Of a DNA stretch of 64,000 bases, positions 33,673 through 45,262 are shown one piece after another (position 1 is the stretch's first letter; every line of letters begins with the position of its first letter). Under the pieces are notes generated by a model that saw only the letters and a program-made list of their open reading frames with translations, did not search any database and was not told the DNA's origin. Source of the stretch: Halichoerus grypus (lineage: Eukaryota; Chordata; Mammalia; Carnivora; Phocidae); the NCBI RefSeq assembly GCF_964656455.1, contig NC_135719.1, positions 133,733,284 to 133,797,283 on the forward strand, written 5' to 3'. Both the position numbers and the translations under genes were made by a program.

Positions 33673-34955
33673 GACACTCAAATCACTGGCATCTCTCACA
33701 GCCTTTGATCAATTGTCAAACTGTTAAAAGTGTCATGTGTGGTATCAAAGGGTTAGAGGGAACAGGTGTGGTTCCATAACAGGGATAAGTTAACAAGAAG
33801 CTTCCTCATTCTTTTATTCTTCTTCAGTAAAAAATTATAATATCTAACTTTAAGCTAATGAAAAAAGACAAGTATCTTAAACATAGTTCTACAAAACCTG
33901 TAGCCTGACCACTAAAACAATACTACTCATTTTTTTCTGTCTATAACACACTCTAGATGTTTTAAACATTGGCTCCATGAAATGGGGTAATTGTAAAAAG
34001 GAAAAAGAACCCATGAAAGATATTTACATACATCAGTTGGAATTCTTAGACAATTAACTGCATAGGTGGACAACTATTATGCATATTCCCAATAGACACA
34101 CAGAAACATTCACATGCATATAAAAGGAAAGAATAATAAAACAGCAGAACCATCAGTTCTCCATCTAGAAAAAACTCTTCATCAATATAATTACAATGTA
34201 CAATTTATGTATACATCTGAAAAGAAGGTGGCCAAAAGATTTCAAAATTAAGATGGATATTTGAAAAAGATTTATATTCTTTATTGTAAAAAAAAAATAC
34301 ATTACCTTTCTGTATTTTTCTGTCATTAATAATGGTATGAAGTCATCACAATGAGCATTATTAAATGTAATTTAAGTGACAACCAAGATATTTGGTGCCC
34401 TTAAAAAATAAAATAATTTTATACTATTAGTAAATGTAAACTTACTTAAATTATTTTTAAATATTATTTAACTTATCCTTATGAAATTTCTATTTGAGAA
34501 TGTTTTATAATATATATAAAATATTTGTTCCACTGTGTGTGTGTTTGTGTGTGTGTGTACATGTAAAACAAATAAACACAATTCATACTTTGGGAGTCCA
34601 ATCTTTGGTTTGTTTTTGGTTTTGTGGTTGTTTCTGTTATTGCTTGTTGTTGTGTAATTGTGAAAATTTGAGAACCACCATTCAAGCCAACCCAAGGAAA
34701 ATTATTCATTAAGATAAACTTTACCAACAATACTCAATTTTTATTACACTTTTTTAGAAGAATAAATGTTTTATATTTCATATTTGAAAAATTAAAATAT
34801 TAACTATTCAAAATATAAATAATAGTTAATTTTAGAAGTCAAAAGGACTTAATAGGAAAAGAAAATCAACTTGTTTCTAATTTATCCAAACTTTCATGAA
34901 ATATTAACTCCTAAATTTAAAGGGTGTCTACAGAGAAACTATAATTTAATCTTTC
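33669..34955. other. Unique A+T-rich DNA with a (TG)n run
   Basis: A (TG)n run with one TTT interruption lies at 34534-34559. Frames on both strands at 34468-34730 mirror each other over this run and a G/T-rich patch (34603-34655) and are not credible genes. Confidence 0.55.
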
Positions 34956-35470
34956 ATCACATTCAAGATTTCCCTCTACAGCATTCCTAATACTCAACAT
35001 TTAGAACTATTTTGTCATTGTTATTCAGTCCCAGGAGGTCTTTCCCTTGCCAAGCAACTGCTTTTATAGGATAGATAACTCTAATCAGTAGACTCTTTTT
35101 CATAATTGAAATTTATGTCCCTTTCCTCTTGGTCTTATTTATGTTCTCTAGACTAATCCAGAGGAGAGATTTCTTCCAGATACAATTGATAGAATACTTG
35201 AAAGTAACTATCATATATGGTGTTCTCAGTCTTCTCTCTTGGCTTAATATTTTCATATACTTCAAACAATCCTTTTATAAATAAATGTCTTCTCCTTTCA
35301 TCATACTAAGATAATATGATTTATAACATCCCCTAAGTGTAGTGATCAAAACTGTAGCCATGATTCAAATAATAGTCTTGATTATATAAAATTTCTCCAG
35401 GAGTATTTGGATTATAATCACTTTTGTATCCACCACGGCACACAATAACATTGCCTTTCATATATACCTA
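34956..35470 (-). mobile_element. Possible CR1/L3-type LINE relic, antisense
   Basis: The + strand resembles the complement of an ancient CR1/L3 LINE: 'ctagactaatccagagg' near 35150, 'tagaatacttgaaagtaact' near 35190, 'gtcttctctcttggcttaat' near 35230 and later 'tgtatccaccacggc'. The order agrees with that family but divergence is extreme. Confidence 0.4.
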
Positions 35471-36254
35471 GATCTCAATAACTATGTTTGCAATGATTGT
35501 GTATACTGTTCCACATGGAACTCATCAACACAGAAGACAATATAGCTATGAATCTCCATATTTCTATGAACATATCCTAAGACCTAAGACCCTGTGAGAT
35601 TCATAAGCAGACCTATTCTTCTAAAGGATAAATGTGTATATTTGTATGTGTGTGCCTGTTTTTCAGTCTGGATTTCTTGACAAGCCTCTCTACCACCAAA
35701 CATCTCTCTAATCCCCACCCCTCACTCACAAGAACTGCCATTTTTGGTAGGGCACTTTTTTTCTTTTCTACAAATAAACTGCCTTTAACAAAATATCTGG
35801 GATTATTTAGAAGTGGGGAGGGACAGATGAGATAGTGTGGTAAATTAATAGAGGTGATCATATGACTTTCCATGAAGAGGACATAAACAATGTATATGGA
35901 ATTCCAGAGGCACTGAAAGAAAAAGACATACGCAAAAAGCAAAATGAAAATATGCCCAGGATGAAGTTTTACAGTGCTCTGAGGCTTGTTATAAGCAAGT
36001 TTCATTGTATAATGGTTAAAATAAAACTCACTATTCATGACTGTCTGCAGAAGACCTGATCTAATGAGAACACATGTCAAATGTCCAGCTTACCATATTT
36101 TTCTGATAAGGAAGCTCAGTGTGGGGAAAAATAAAGATTGGGGGATTTTGCAGTACATAATAATATCCTCTGAAATGAGACAATAAGAGAGGAACAATTT
36201 CAGCACAGCCTGGGGAGTAGAAGCTGGAGCCAAATATGATTAAAATGAATTGAT
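35471..36254. other. Unique DNA containing a 155-codon open frame
   Basis: The minus strand is open from 36080 to 35613 (155 codons), the longest frame in the window outside recognised repeats. Its product would hold a hydrophobic stretch (ILLFAYVFFFQCLW) and a basic His/Thr-rich C-terminus. I recognise no family, paralogue, Kozak or splice context. A 65-codon + strand frame at 35862-36059 overlaps it. Chance is the likeliest explanation. Confidence 0.35.
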
Positions 36255-36395
36255 CATTGAATATTTATTGGCACTGCAATGTGTTCAGAGCTAATTATGT
36301 GCAGAGGGTTGCAGGGCAAGTATAAAAGTTGACCTCTGTGTCAACTTTTGTGTTGTATGAACTTATATTCTATCAAAGAGATAATGACAATGATA
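36255..36395 (-). mobile_element. L2 LINE 3' terminus, antisense
   Basis: 'tgaatatttattggcactgc' and 'gtatgaacttatattctatc' correspond to the complement of the L2 end. It is followed by a MIR and then more antisense L2-like sequence. Confidence 0.6.
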
Positions 36396-36399
36396 ATGA

Positions 36400-36600
36400 T
36401 GACAATATGGATCTCATCTGAATTGAATGCTTACCGCTCTGACAAATACATTTCATAGAATAAGTAATTACTCATGTTCATATATTAAGTAGTTATTCAC
36501 AATGAGCCTACCAGTTAGGTAAAGACACACAAATGTAGAACTGAGGCACATAAGAATTAAGTAACTCTGGCATCAATCTAGGCTAATGAATGATTTGTTA
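36400..36600 (-). mobile_element. MIR relic, antisense
   Basis: Contains 'gaattgaatgcttaccgctc', 'ccagttaggtaaagac', 'aactgaggcacataagaatt' and 'aagtaactctggcatcaatc', in the order of the MIR complement. Confidence 0.7.
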
Positions 36601-36769
36601 AAATAACATTCCACACTAGGTATAACTGGAAGTCCATGCATTGAACCACAACTACATCACACTGAGTAGCAAGAAGAAATAATAAAAGACTTTTTTCCCA
36701 TTATACAATACATTTAGTAATACGTTGACTGCTGGGGAAATTTTTTTTTAAAAAAGGATATTATTATGA

Positions 36770-37250
36770 GCCACAGGTAGATCTGTCAGGGAGGGATTCA
36801 TTAAGAAAGCGGGCAATGAACCAGCCTTTCACTGATGGCTATGATTTAGACCAGCAGGGGGCAGAAGTCAGGACACACTAGACTGGGAAAAAGCAAACAA
36901 TGAGCAAGGTTATAGATGCAGAATTGATATAGTATATGAGGGCCAGAGAAGAAGATGGCATGTTCCAAGCAAGGGTGGAAACAGTCAATGTGAACAAAGA
37001 CGATGAAGAGGTTGTAGCTACAAAGTGGAGAGCCTTGAAGGCCAGAGAGAAGCCTATACCACAGGCACATTTTTAGGCCAACTTAAGGAAAGAACTTTAG
37101 GCCTATGAGTTCTGAGAAGAGTCATGGCAAGTAGAGAGTCATGCAAAGACACACAAAAGGATCAGTAGAAGAAGGGGCCCAAGTTAGAGAAAGCAGTTAA
37201 TAATTTACTACAGCAGCTAAGTCATAGTGAAGAGGGTCTCCAATAACAAT
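36770..37250 (-). mobile_element. Probable L2 LINE, antisense
   Basis: Purine-rich sequence with 'atggcatgttccaagcaagg' and 'ggagagccttgaaggccaga' corresponds to the antisense L2 3' UTR. With the terminus at 36255-36395 it may form one L2 interrupted by the MIR. Confidence 0.5.
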
Positions 37251-38227
37251 ATGGTGAGGTAAATAATAAAGATGATTTTAAATGAATTTTTTAAATCTCT
37301 ACACTGCTTCTGCAAATCAGAAGATTTGTAAATGGATTGAACATTTACTTTGTCCCCGTGGAATTCTGTTAAAGAAATTAAGCTTAAATGCTGGTAGATA
37401 CACTAGTAAGAAAGAAAACTTTCAGTAATATGAACAGACTTAACTTTTTTCAAGTAACTATAGCTTTCACTCAAATGTAATATTCTCTGCTATACCAGAT
37501 TTTCTTAAGGAGTAAGGGCCCCTTGAGAATATTAGATGTTTCTGAAAAAGTTCAGATACCAGTATCTTGATAGAATTCAGAGCTCATTTTAGTGAACAGA
37601 AATTGGAATTTTTCAATTGCCATTTCATCATCCTGAAATAGTTAATGACCTTTACCACCAGGGAATAGTTTGAAAGAGGATGAAAATGAGTTAGTATTGT
37701 GAATTTGGCTCTAACTGGCATTTTATCTTGTGATACGTACAATATTTTATCTTAATAATTGTTATATACTTTATCTCTCTCCACTTGTCTTAGTTGAAAA
37801 CAATTCTAAATTGAAAGGCAAGGGAAAACAAGTATTATGGTTTGAGCAGTTGTGTTGAATTGTGAGAATATAAATCACCCAAAACAAAATGGGGACAGGA
37901 GCAATGTTTACGTGTAAATTGCATGTGAGGCAGATGTGTTCGCAGATGTGTTTTGTCTTTTTGAATAGCCTCAAAGTTTAAATTAAATTTTGGAAATGAA
38001 AAGACAACAAAAAGGTTACTATCTGTTATAATGGGTGTCTTGATTTCAAATGTAATATTGTCTTTTTCACAAAGGCTTTAGTTTGTATCCAATTCATTGT
38101 CATTGTTTAAAGATGCATAAAGGCAATGTTTATCTTGTATTTAGTTAATCCAAAAGTATTTTCATCACATATCCCACAAATCTGAAGGAAGGAAATAAAA
38201 CTTTTCAAAGTGTATAAAACAGTTTCC
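37251..38227. other. Unique DNA, nothing recognised
   Basis: No nameable repeat. The minus-strand frame 37771-37974 (67 codons) is unsupported. Confidence 0.5.
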
Positions 38228-38348
38228 CACTGTACATCTGGAATGCGTGCAGACTAGACTATCAGAGCGGCTAGCAATCCCACTGCATCTCCCTAGTTCA
38301 GGGCCTCTCAAACTTTAACATAAATATTAATCATCTGGGACTCCAGAT
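38228..38348 (+). repeat. 121-bp dispersed duplication, likely source copy
   Basis: Matches 41350-41470 base for base in length, with seven mismatches (about 94%), in direct orientation. Here the sequence continues smoothly into the rest of a MER5-type element, whereas the other copy stops mid-element, so this is probably the parental locus. Confidence 0.93.
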
Positions 38349-38425
38349 TTTGCATTTTCTAACAGACTTACAGGTAATGTTGACGGGCTGGCCTTTGGAC
38401 ATCATGTTCAGTAGTGAGGCTTAGA
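38296..38425. mobile_element. MER5-type hAT MITE, partial
   Basis: 'ctctcaaactttaacataaa', 'aatcatctgggactccagat', 'tttgcattttctaacagact' and 'acaggtaatgttgacgggct' follow the MER5B-like order. The 3' terminal repeat is decayed and it abuts the MER20. Confidence 0.7.
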
Positions 38426-38612
38426 ATAGGTTTCTCTAACTTGGCACTATTGGTACTTTGACTCAATAACTGTTTGTTGTGGGGACTGTCCCATGCATTG
38501 TAGGATGTTTTAGCAGGATCTGTGGCTTGGGCCAACTGAAAATGTCTCTAGGCATTGCCAAATGTATCCTGAGAAGTAAAAATTATTGCAAGTTCAGAAC
38601 CACTGCTCTAGA
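38426..38612 (-). mobile_element. MER20 hAT-Charlie element, antisense
   Basis: Begins 'aggtttctctaacttggcac' and ends 'gttcagaaccactgct', imperfect inverted termini. The interior 'tgttgtggggactgtcccat', 'cattgtaggatgttttagca' and 'aaatgtctctaggcattgcc' is diagnostic of the MER20 complement. The element is near full length and non-autonomous. Confidence 0.88.
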
Positions 38613-39836
38613 ATCCTCATTCACCTGTTCTTCCTGACCAGGGGCTTTTCTTTGGAGTATTTGTATCCCAGGGAGTACACAAAGCTCTTCCATAACATAA
38701 ATAGTTCTAAGGAAATCAATATCCAGATGGAGAAGTTCCATATGTACTCTTCCTTAAATTGATCTAAAAACATGCCTGCAGCGTAGGCATCAGGCAATTT
38801 CTTCCTTCCCGTTCCCTCTTCACGGTCATCCTCAAAACCTTCATAAAAGGTCCATCTCACAGCCATCCTGAATCTTACTATGGTGAATTGCCCCATATAT
38901 AAAAACTGTGGGACACCAAACTAAAGAATGATTTCAGAATTTGAAGCCTTGGTAACAATGAGCCTCCTGTAATCAAGGCACCTTGTTGGGATCCATGTAT
39001 TTATATTCCTTACATCATTCTGTTAAGGACAAAATACAGTGTTTAGAAACAATGCACTTTGGCTAATGGCAATATATTCTAAAATCAGATATATTGTAAT
39101 ATATTGTAAAGTGATGCAGCAGAAATACTGGCAATTTTTACTTAACGACCTCACTTATTCCTAACCCTTGCTATTGTCAAAGAAAGAATCAATCCTAAAG
39201 AAGTGTCTTGTGAGACCAAAGCAGACAATACTATAAAAAATCAAAAGTGGCAGTTCATCAAAAGAACAAACTTATGGCAAGAGTCTATGCCTTATATCTA
39301 TTTATCACGGAATTAGAATTTAGAGTGAGACAGATATCACAGAGATATGCATTAACAGTAGTATTTGAATTGAAAAATAAAGTAAAAATTTTCTGAAAAA
39401 ATACATCTGAGTTGGACAAATGGTTAGAAAAGGAGGACTTGTTTTTCCAATTAGATTCTCTGACAGATACGTTTTGTAAACTGAATGAGCTATAGATAAA
39501 AAGATGTGATGAAAATATATTTAAAATGCATGTTAAAATAAAAACCTTGTATCAAAAGCTATTATGCTTAGCAAAGATATATACATACATATGCTAAAGA
39601 ACATTTGGAATTTTGTAATACTTTCTGATTATACAGGTTAAACACAGGATCTCTAGATGAAAAAGTAATATGCATAATAAATTGTGATTTAATAAATCTT
39701 GGTGAAACTTTTAAAGAAAGTTCCTAGGCACTGAGAAATTGAATGGAGGGAAAATTTTGCAAGCAGATTTTTTTTATGATTTTTTAATTGCATGAAACTT
39801 AGAGGGCCTAATTGAGTTGTTAGCTGATAGATTATT
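38613..39836. other. Unique DNA, nothing recognised
   Basis: The minus-strand frame 38621-38896 (91 codons) has no recognisable domain. 'gatatattgtaatatattgtaa' type iterations occur near 39090. Confidence 0.5.
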
Positions 39837-39850
39837 AGAAACAATTCTCG

Positions 39851-40058
39851 GGCGCCTGGGTGGCTCAGTTGGTTAAGCGACTGTCTTCGGCTCAGGTCAT
39901 GATCCTGGAGTCCCTGGATCGAGTCCCGCATCGGGCTCCCTGCTCAGCAGGGAGCCTGCTTCTCCCTCTGACCCTCCCCCCTCTCATGTGCTCTCTCTCT
40001 CTCTCTCATTCTTTCTGTCTCAAATAAATAAATAAAATCTTAAAAAAAAAAAAAGAAA
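39851..40058 (+). mobile_element. Can-SINE, sense, full length
   Basis: Opens 'ggcgcctgggtggctcagtt'. The body has the 'ggagtccctggatcgagtcc' subfamily variant, and the tail has a CT-rich part, AAATAAAT units and an A-run. The TSD is a perfect 14 bp (39837-39850 and 40059-40072). The minus-strand frame 39689-39931 is partly a SINE translation. Confidence 0.98.
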
Positions 40059-40072
40059 AGAAACAATTCTCG

Positions 40073-41349
40073 ATTTAAAATTATTTGATAGTTGCTATAT
40101 ATTTGGAAGGCAGTAAAAAATATGTTTGTTTATGTGAATATAGTTTCTTAGGGCTTACGAGCATACAAAATGTAATGGATGCTGAACCCTGAATCATTAT
40201 AATAATAAAGTAATATTTACCTACACAGATATGTGAACTTTGATACAAAAAGTCCATCCATCTCATTAAGTGCATTTTCAATAACAGTTTGTATGTCTGC
40301 TGCAGAGGTGGAAAAACACTGCTTGGATCTCTCTTCTGCTGAGCTGCAGGGCTCGTAGCTACCTGAAAGCCCTCAGCTTTTAGTGCCTTTGAGACCTGAT
40401 GTGTCAGCTCTCCAGTAAAGGCCATGCTCTCCCTGGACAACCCTCAGCCAAGGATTGAGTAAGGGTTGGTTATTGGGCTTGGCCATTGTCGCTCTGTGCA
40501 ATATTTCTCTAATGGGTGATTTTTGCTCTGCAGTCTCTGGTGAGTTGGCAAGACTTTGTCAGACATACATTGTGATCCGAGGTTCTCCCACACCATCCTT
40601 CCTCTGCCTATTACTTTTCTCAGGTATTCTCCATTTCCTGATCCCCACTTCACTCTTAGCAAACCTCTTGCAGTTCTAACTCACAGTGTGTGCTTCCAGA
40701 ACGATCTAACTAACACAATGTTCGATAGTTTTATAATACATAATTTGTAATCATTAATATATTGTTATATTTGTCAATTGAGCACAAATACTTTTAAAGT
40801 TGTTTTACTCCTGAAAAAATTTTTAAACTCTTGGCTTATCACACAGTAAAATTTTTAAAAAGTCTGTTTGCATACTTAGTTTTCTTACAGAGAAGTATTA
40901 GAGGGTGAGTAATAAAAGATTTTCAAGCATTGATACGTCTCCTTAGGTTTAAATTCTGGAGCTCCATTTCAAGGAGAAAACGAGATAATGTTAACACTTC
41001 CAATAGAGAAAAGCTTGTGCATATAACATTTTTAAATGGATGATGGTGGGTTTGGAATAGTTAGATTCCATTGAATGCATTTTTAAATGATGTAAAAATT
41101 TAATTTATAAATGACAACAATTACTTACATCAGAAACTACCTTTTGTAGTGCTTAAAATTAGAGTGAAAAATTGTAGAGATTAGTTTTAAAATGTTTGAG
41201 AGGAATCAATAGTATTTCTCAGAACTTATTTACAGGGAAAATCCAAATAATAAAGACTACTGTCATAAATGGTTATTTTCTTTCAAATTTCTGGTTCCTC
41301 CTCCTATTATTTCCATTATCTGATAAATTTGCTTCTGACTACAGTTCCG
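40073..41349. other. Unique DNA; possible LTR-like part at 40370-40720
   Basis: The segment 40370-40720 is richer in C/T with phrases such as 'ctggacaaccctcagccaag' and 'cttccagaacgatctaac', reminiscent of a diverged LTR or L1-associated repeat, but I cannot assign it. Overlapping frames on both strands here (40444-40750) shadow one another. The minus-strand frame 40081-40440 (119 codons) shows no domain. Confidence 0.35.
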
Positions 41350-41470
41350 CACTGTACATCTGGAATGAATGCAAACTAGACTATCAGAGCTGCTAGCAAT
41401 CCCACTGCATCTCCCTAGTTCGGGGCCTCTCAAACTTTAACATTAATATGAATCATCTGGGACTCCAGAT
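41350..41470 (+). repeat. 121-bp dispersed duplication, likely derived copy
   Basis: Copy of 38228-38348, 3.1 kb away. It includes the left portion of the MER5-like element but ends abruptly at 'gactccagat' and joins unrelated sequence ('aaaagagaagcacc'). No A-tail or obvious TSD flanks it, so retrotransposition is unlikely. Confidence 0.93.
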
Positions 41471-41499
41471 AAAAGAGAAGCACCAGGAGAAAATTTTCA

Positions 41500-43095
41500 T
41501 CTATTTCTTCCATTTCTCTATCTACTTCCTTGTGTTTCCCATGTATTGGCTTTCCCTCCTACGATTATGGAGGGCTGTACCTTCTTTGGTCTAAGCTCAA
41601 TGCCTCCATTTCTGCACTAGTAATAAGCCTTTCATATTTTCAAAACTTCCCTCCAGCAATTCTACTCCTTTTCTCTGTTAAAAACAAACAAAACACCTCT
41701 CTTGATCCCTCACACCACTCTAGCTACTATCCCATTTCTGTGCCCCCCTTAACATTCCAACCAACCTTTCACTACCAGACTTCACCAGGACGCTGCTGTC
41801 AGGCCTCTAAGGAGCTGCTAATTCCAAAGGTCAGTTCTCAATCCTCATTACCTGATCTATCAGCAGCATTCGATACAGTTGGCTCATTCCCTCCTCTTCA
41901 CTCTCTTCACTTGCCTTCCAGGTCAACAGACCCCCACCCTGTGCTGATCATTCCTTCCCTGTTTTTTTTTTTGCTTATGTCTCCTGATTTTCTGAACTTT
42001 TAAAGGTTGGAGTGACCCAGGGAGTGATCGTGGGCCTCTCCTCTTTGCTCCTATACTCACTAGCTCAGAAAGCTCTCACCCAGTCTCACGAATTTAAAAA
42101 AGTAGAGGATTCTCACTTTTAACTCTCCAGCCTGGACTTCTCTGACTATAGATCCATATATCTGTCCTACCGGAACCATCCATAGTTGGCTGTCTGCGAA
42201 GCACTGCATAGATAACAGGTCAAAAAAAGAAAAAAAAAAAAAAAAATCCTTGGATCAGCCCCTTGGCTAACACCACACTTAAAATGCATCAGCTATTTAA
42301 ATTTTCCTCTATTTTCTCAATATATCTGGAATCTCAGTGCATTTAAACACTATAGCCTGGGTCTGAACAATTATTATCTTTTGCCAAAATTTTACTGTAA
42401 TAGTTTCTGCAATGGTTCTGTGACAGTTTATTATGAACACAGCATACGGAATTAGCTTATTAGAGCAGAAGTCAGATCATGGTTTTATTCTGCTCAAGAT
42501 CTCCGAAATCTCCCCATCTTACTCAGAGTAAAGGCCAAAGTCCCTATAAACATTAACAAGACTCCTCATAACCCTCCCACCTCTTCTCCCCTATTCATCT
42601 CTCTGACCTCATCACCTAATACTATCTGCATTGTTCAGTCAAGCTCCAGCCATATCAGCCTCTTTGCTGTATCAATGCCAGGCACACTTCCATTTGGTAC
42701 CTTTGCAATTGCTATTTCCTGCCTGGAACAGTCTTCTTCTGGGTATCTACAGGTCTGCCATCCTCTCCTCATTCATGTCTGTGTCACTTACACAAAGAAG
42801 AATTTCCTAGTCACCGTGCCCTCACCACCTTCAGGGTACATACAGCCAGCCTATCTTCTTCCTTGCTTTATTTTTCTTCATAGCACTATTGCAAACTGAT
42901 GTTATATATTTTATTTTATATCTATCTATCATCTATCTTTATCTATCTCTATCTGTGTATTATTTATATCATCTTCTCTTACAATGAAATACCTATGAAG
43001 ACAAAAATGTTTTTATCTCTTTTCACCATATTAGAGTCTTATGCTATAGAATGTTTTCTTTAAATATCTTGTCCATGAATGAATAGATGAAAATC
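41500..43095 (+). mobile_element. L2 LINE, ORF2 RT region to 3' end, sense
   Basis: The longest LINE relic in the window. DLSAAFDTV at 41854-41880 matches reverse-transcriptase motif A of L2/CR1 elements. From 42006 a different frame reads VGVTQGVIVG, the QG-containing motif B, so a frameshift separates them. Downstream, 'gaccaatt'-free 3' UTR landmarks appear in order: 'agtcagatcatggttttatt', 'ctcagagtaaaggccaaagt', 'ctctctgacctcatcaccta', 'tgcctggaacagtcttcttc', 'tttttcttcatagcactatt'. The open frames at 41530-42003 and 42675-42899 are relics, not genes. Confidence 0.88.
42918..42957. repeat. (TCTA)n tetranucleotide run
   Basis: Imperfect TCTA repeats grown within the L2 3' UTR. Confidence 0.85.
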
Positions 43096-43987
43096 ACACA
43101 AAGAGAGCCAGAGACGACAACTCCTTTATTTCTTGTGAGGATCCCACTTACAGAAATCCTCTTGGCTGGATCAGATGACTCACAGGTGACAAAAAATCAG
43201 CTGTAGGGTGTTTAGAACTGTTGATTTCAACTACTACCCTTTCATTAAGCAAACACATGAAAAAATTATGTGATTATCATACATTAAAATATAGTTTGTT
43301 GGTCTTTTGGTGATAAAAGTGATAAAGTTCAACTAGATCCAAATTGAAACAATAGAACATTGAACTCATACCTGGTTTTTAGGCTATTCTTGTTTATACA
43401 ACTAAACTCATTTCAAGATTGCATAGGCAGAAGGCCAGTTTCCTTACAGAATTCACGGTTTATTGTATAAATGTTAACTTTCATTGGTGTCTGGAGCTAG
43501 TTTAAGTAGTTTTAGGACAACAGAAGATCAAATCAGAGAGAAAGTGTCACCGACCTCCTACTCACTCAAAATTCAAACTAATTCTCTTGCAAACAATCTT
43601 TGTTGAACAGAAGTGACTGCAGCAATGTCTGAATTTCTGATGAAATGAGTAAGAATATGTGATCATGAAAAGACAGCTTTTTCCTTTGAAACAATTTAGA
43701 TACTTCTCACTTAAAAATGTGGGATCCTGAAACACCAGGCACCAGAAACAGTGACTTAATAGATTTCAAGAAATATTGTAAGGACCTTGGAATAGAACTA
43801 ATGATAGAGGCTTGAATTTCACCCATTCCACCAACTAATTCCATTCTTCATTAAAGTTTAAAAAATCTGTTTGGCAATTGAAGTGCTATTGATTTTGAAA
43901 CCATGGCACATCATGAAGAAGTTGTTTCACTTGTGTTGTTTCCTATATTTGCTTTAAAAAGTTGGGACACAGAAAGTAAAGCACTTT
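43096..43987. other. Unique DNA, nothing recognised
   Basis: No open frame above 60 codons and no nameable repeat. Confidence 0.5.
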
Positions 43988-44135
43988 AAGAAGTAGATAT
44001 AGCTGAGTCAACATTTATCCAAGGTACTTTGCTCTAAGCCCAGGTGACAGAAAGAAAAACACAAAATTCTAATCATTAAGCTCTTGAGAACATTCCAATG
44101 AACAGTGACTGACTTGTGAACAACACAGGGTAAAA
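43988..44135 (-). mobile_element. L2 LINE 3' terminus, antisense
   Basis: 'gagtcaacatttatccaagg', 'ctctaagcccaggtgacag' and 'cattaagctcttgagaacat' follow the complement of the L2 terminus. Confidence 0.6.
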
Positions 44136-44904
44136 TTTCAGAACTTTCTAAAGTAAAAAAGATAATAAGCTGGCATAAAGGGTGCAATATTTTGAAAGTG
44201 AATATTGAATACCATGTGGGAGATGTATGTGTAGAAGAGGAGAGACAGGGGATGAACACATTCCCCAACTGGAGCATGGAGAAGAATGCCATTTGATTCC
44301 ACTCTCCAGTAGTTTCTATACCAAATCAATGTCTCTGGTTCTCTGAGTACAACTTTTGCAGAGACAGCAAGAAAAATAATAAAGGAAGTCCTTTTGAATC
44401 ATTCTATATCCCAAGAGAAGTGAATTGGGTCCAGTTAGTGGATTTTGCTTATAAGGTAAGTGGAGAGAGGAAAATTTTTTCTAATAGCTGGTGAAATAGT
44501 ATCATCACTAAAGCTGAAGGGGAGAGTTTGTCCATAAACGTCACCATCCCATATTCCTAACTATCTGGCAAAGATTTACATTAACTTTATTTTTTCTGTT
44601 TAAACAATGCCCATCAATCCTACTCCCTTAAATTATCTTCAGGACATATTATGAATCTGTCTCGGGAAGGAGATTCAACATTTTCCATAGATAGTTAAGT
44701 TCTTCACTCAAAATCTAGAAAGAGAAAGGAAAACCATAAATAATCCTTATTAACAAAATGTATCAATTGATGTATGCCACTGGAGAAGGCAGACTCTAAC
44801 GCTAGAGGCTAATTCTCCTTCTGTTCCAGTATTAAAGCTTAATTATCATTTCCAAAGCCAATTATATCAACTAAGACCAAAGGTAACCCAAATCTAAATT
44901 CAAT
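44136..44904. other. Unique DNA, nothing recognised
   Basis: The overlapping minus-strand frames at 44008-44329 lack domain features and extend into the L2 relic. Confidence 0.5.
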
Positions 44905-45130
44905 CTGTAGAACTGTACTCTCCAATTTGGTAGCCACTAGTCATATGTAAGCTATTTAAATTAAAATTAATAAATTTAATAAATTAATAAAATTAATAAA
45001 TTTTGGTTCTCCACTCAAACTAGCTACATTTCAAGAACTCCACAGCCACATGTAGCTAGTGGCTACCATATTGGATAGCACATATATAGGATATTTCCAT
45101 CTTCACATAAAATTCTTTTGAAGAGCACTG
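44905..45130. mobile_element. Inverted-repeat MITE (old DNA transposon)
   Basis: The left arm (about 44919-44955) contains 'ccaatttggtagccactagt' and the right arm (about 45047-45085) contains 'tagtggctaccatattggat', its imperfect reverse complement over about 35 bases. The A+T-rich centre has (TTAATAAA)-like units. The outer parts also pair weakly. This is a known mammalian non-autonomous element type, but I cannot give the name with certainty. Confidence 0.75.
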
Positions 45131-45139
45131 CTCAAATGC

Positions 45140-45262
45140 TACATATACATACATACAAAAAATATATATAAATACTATATAAAATATATGAATACTATAT
45201 AAAAATATATATTATAATATATATTTTATATATACACTATAAATACTATATAAAATATAAAT
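45140..45262. repeat. A+T-rich satellite-like block with a perfect palindrome
   Basis: Repeats of 'aatactatataaaatat' occur three times, and a perfect 26-bp palindrome of A and T lies at 45202-45227. It borders the MITE. Confidence 0.85.

Noticed and set aside
33454..33699. Cys/Val-repeat minus-strand frame
   Set aside because: Translation of the (AC)n microsatellite.
39689..39931. Minus-strand frame of 80 codons beginning MRDSIQGLQDHDLSRRQ
   Set aside because: The start of the protein is a translation of the Can-SINE at 39851. The same residues recur in the frame at 56265-56453.
41530..42003. 157-codon open frame with a reverse-transcriptase motif
   Set aside because: It is the decayed ORF2 of an L2 LINE. 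The next RT motif lies in another frame after a stop, so it is not a host gene.
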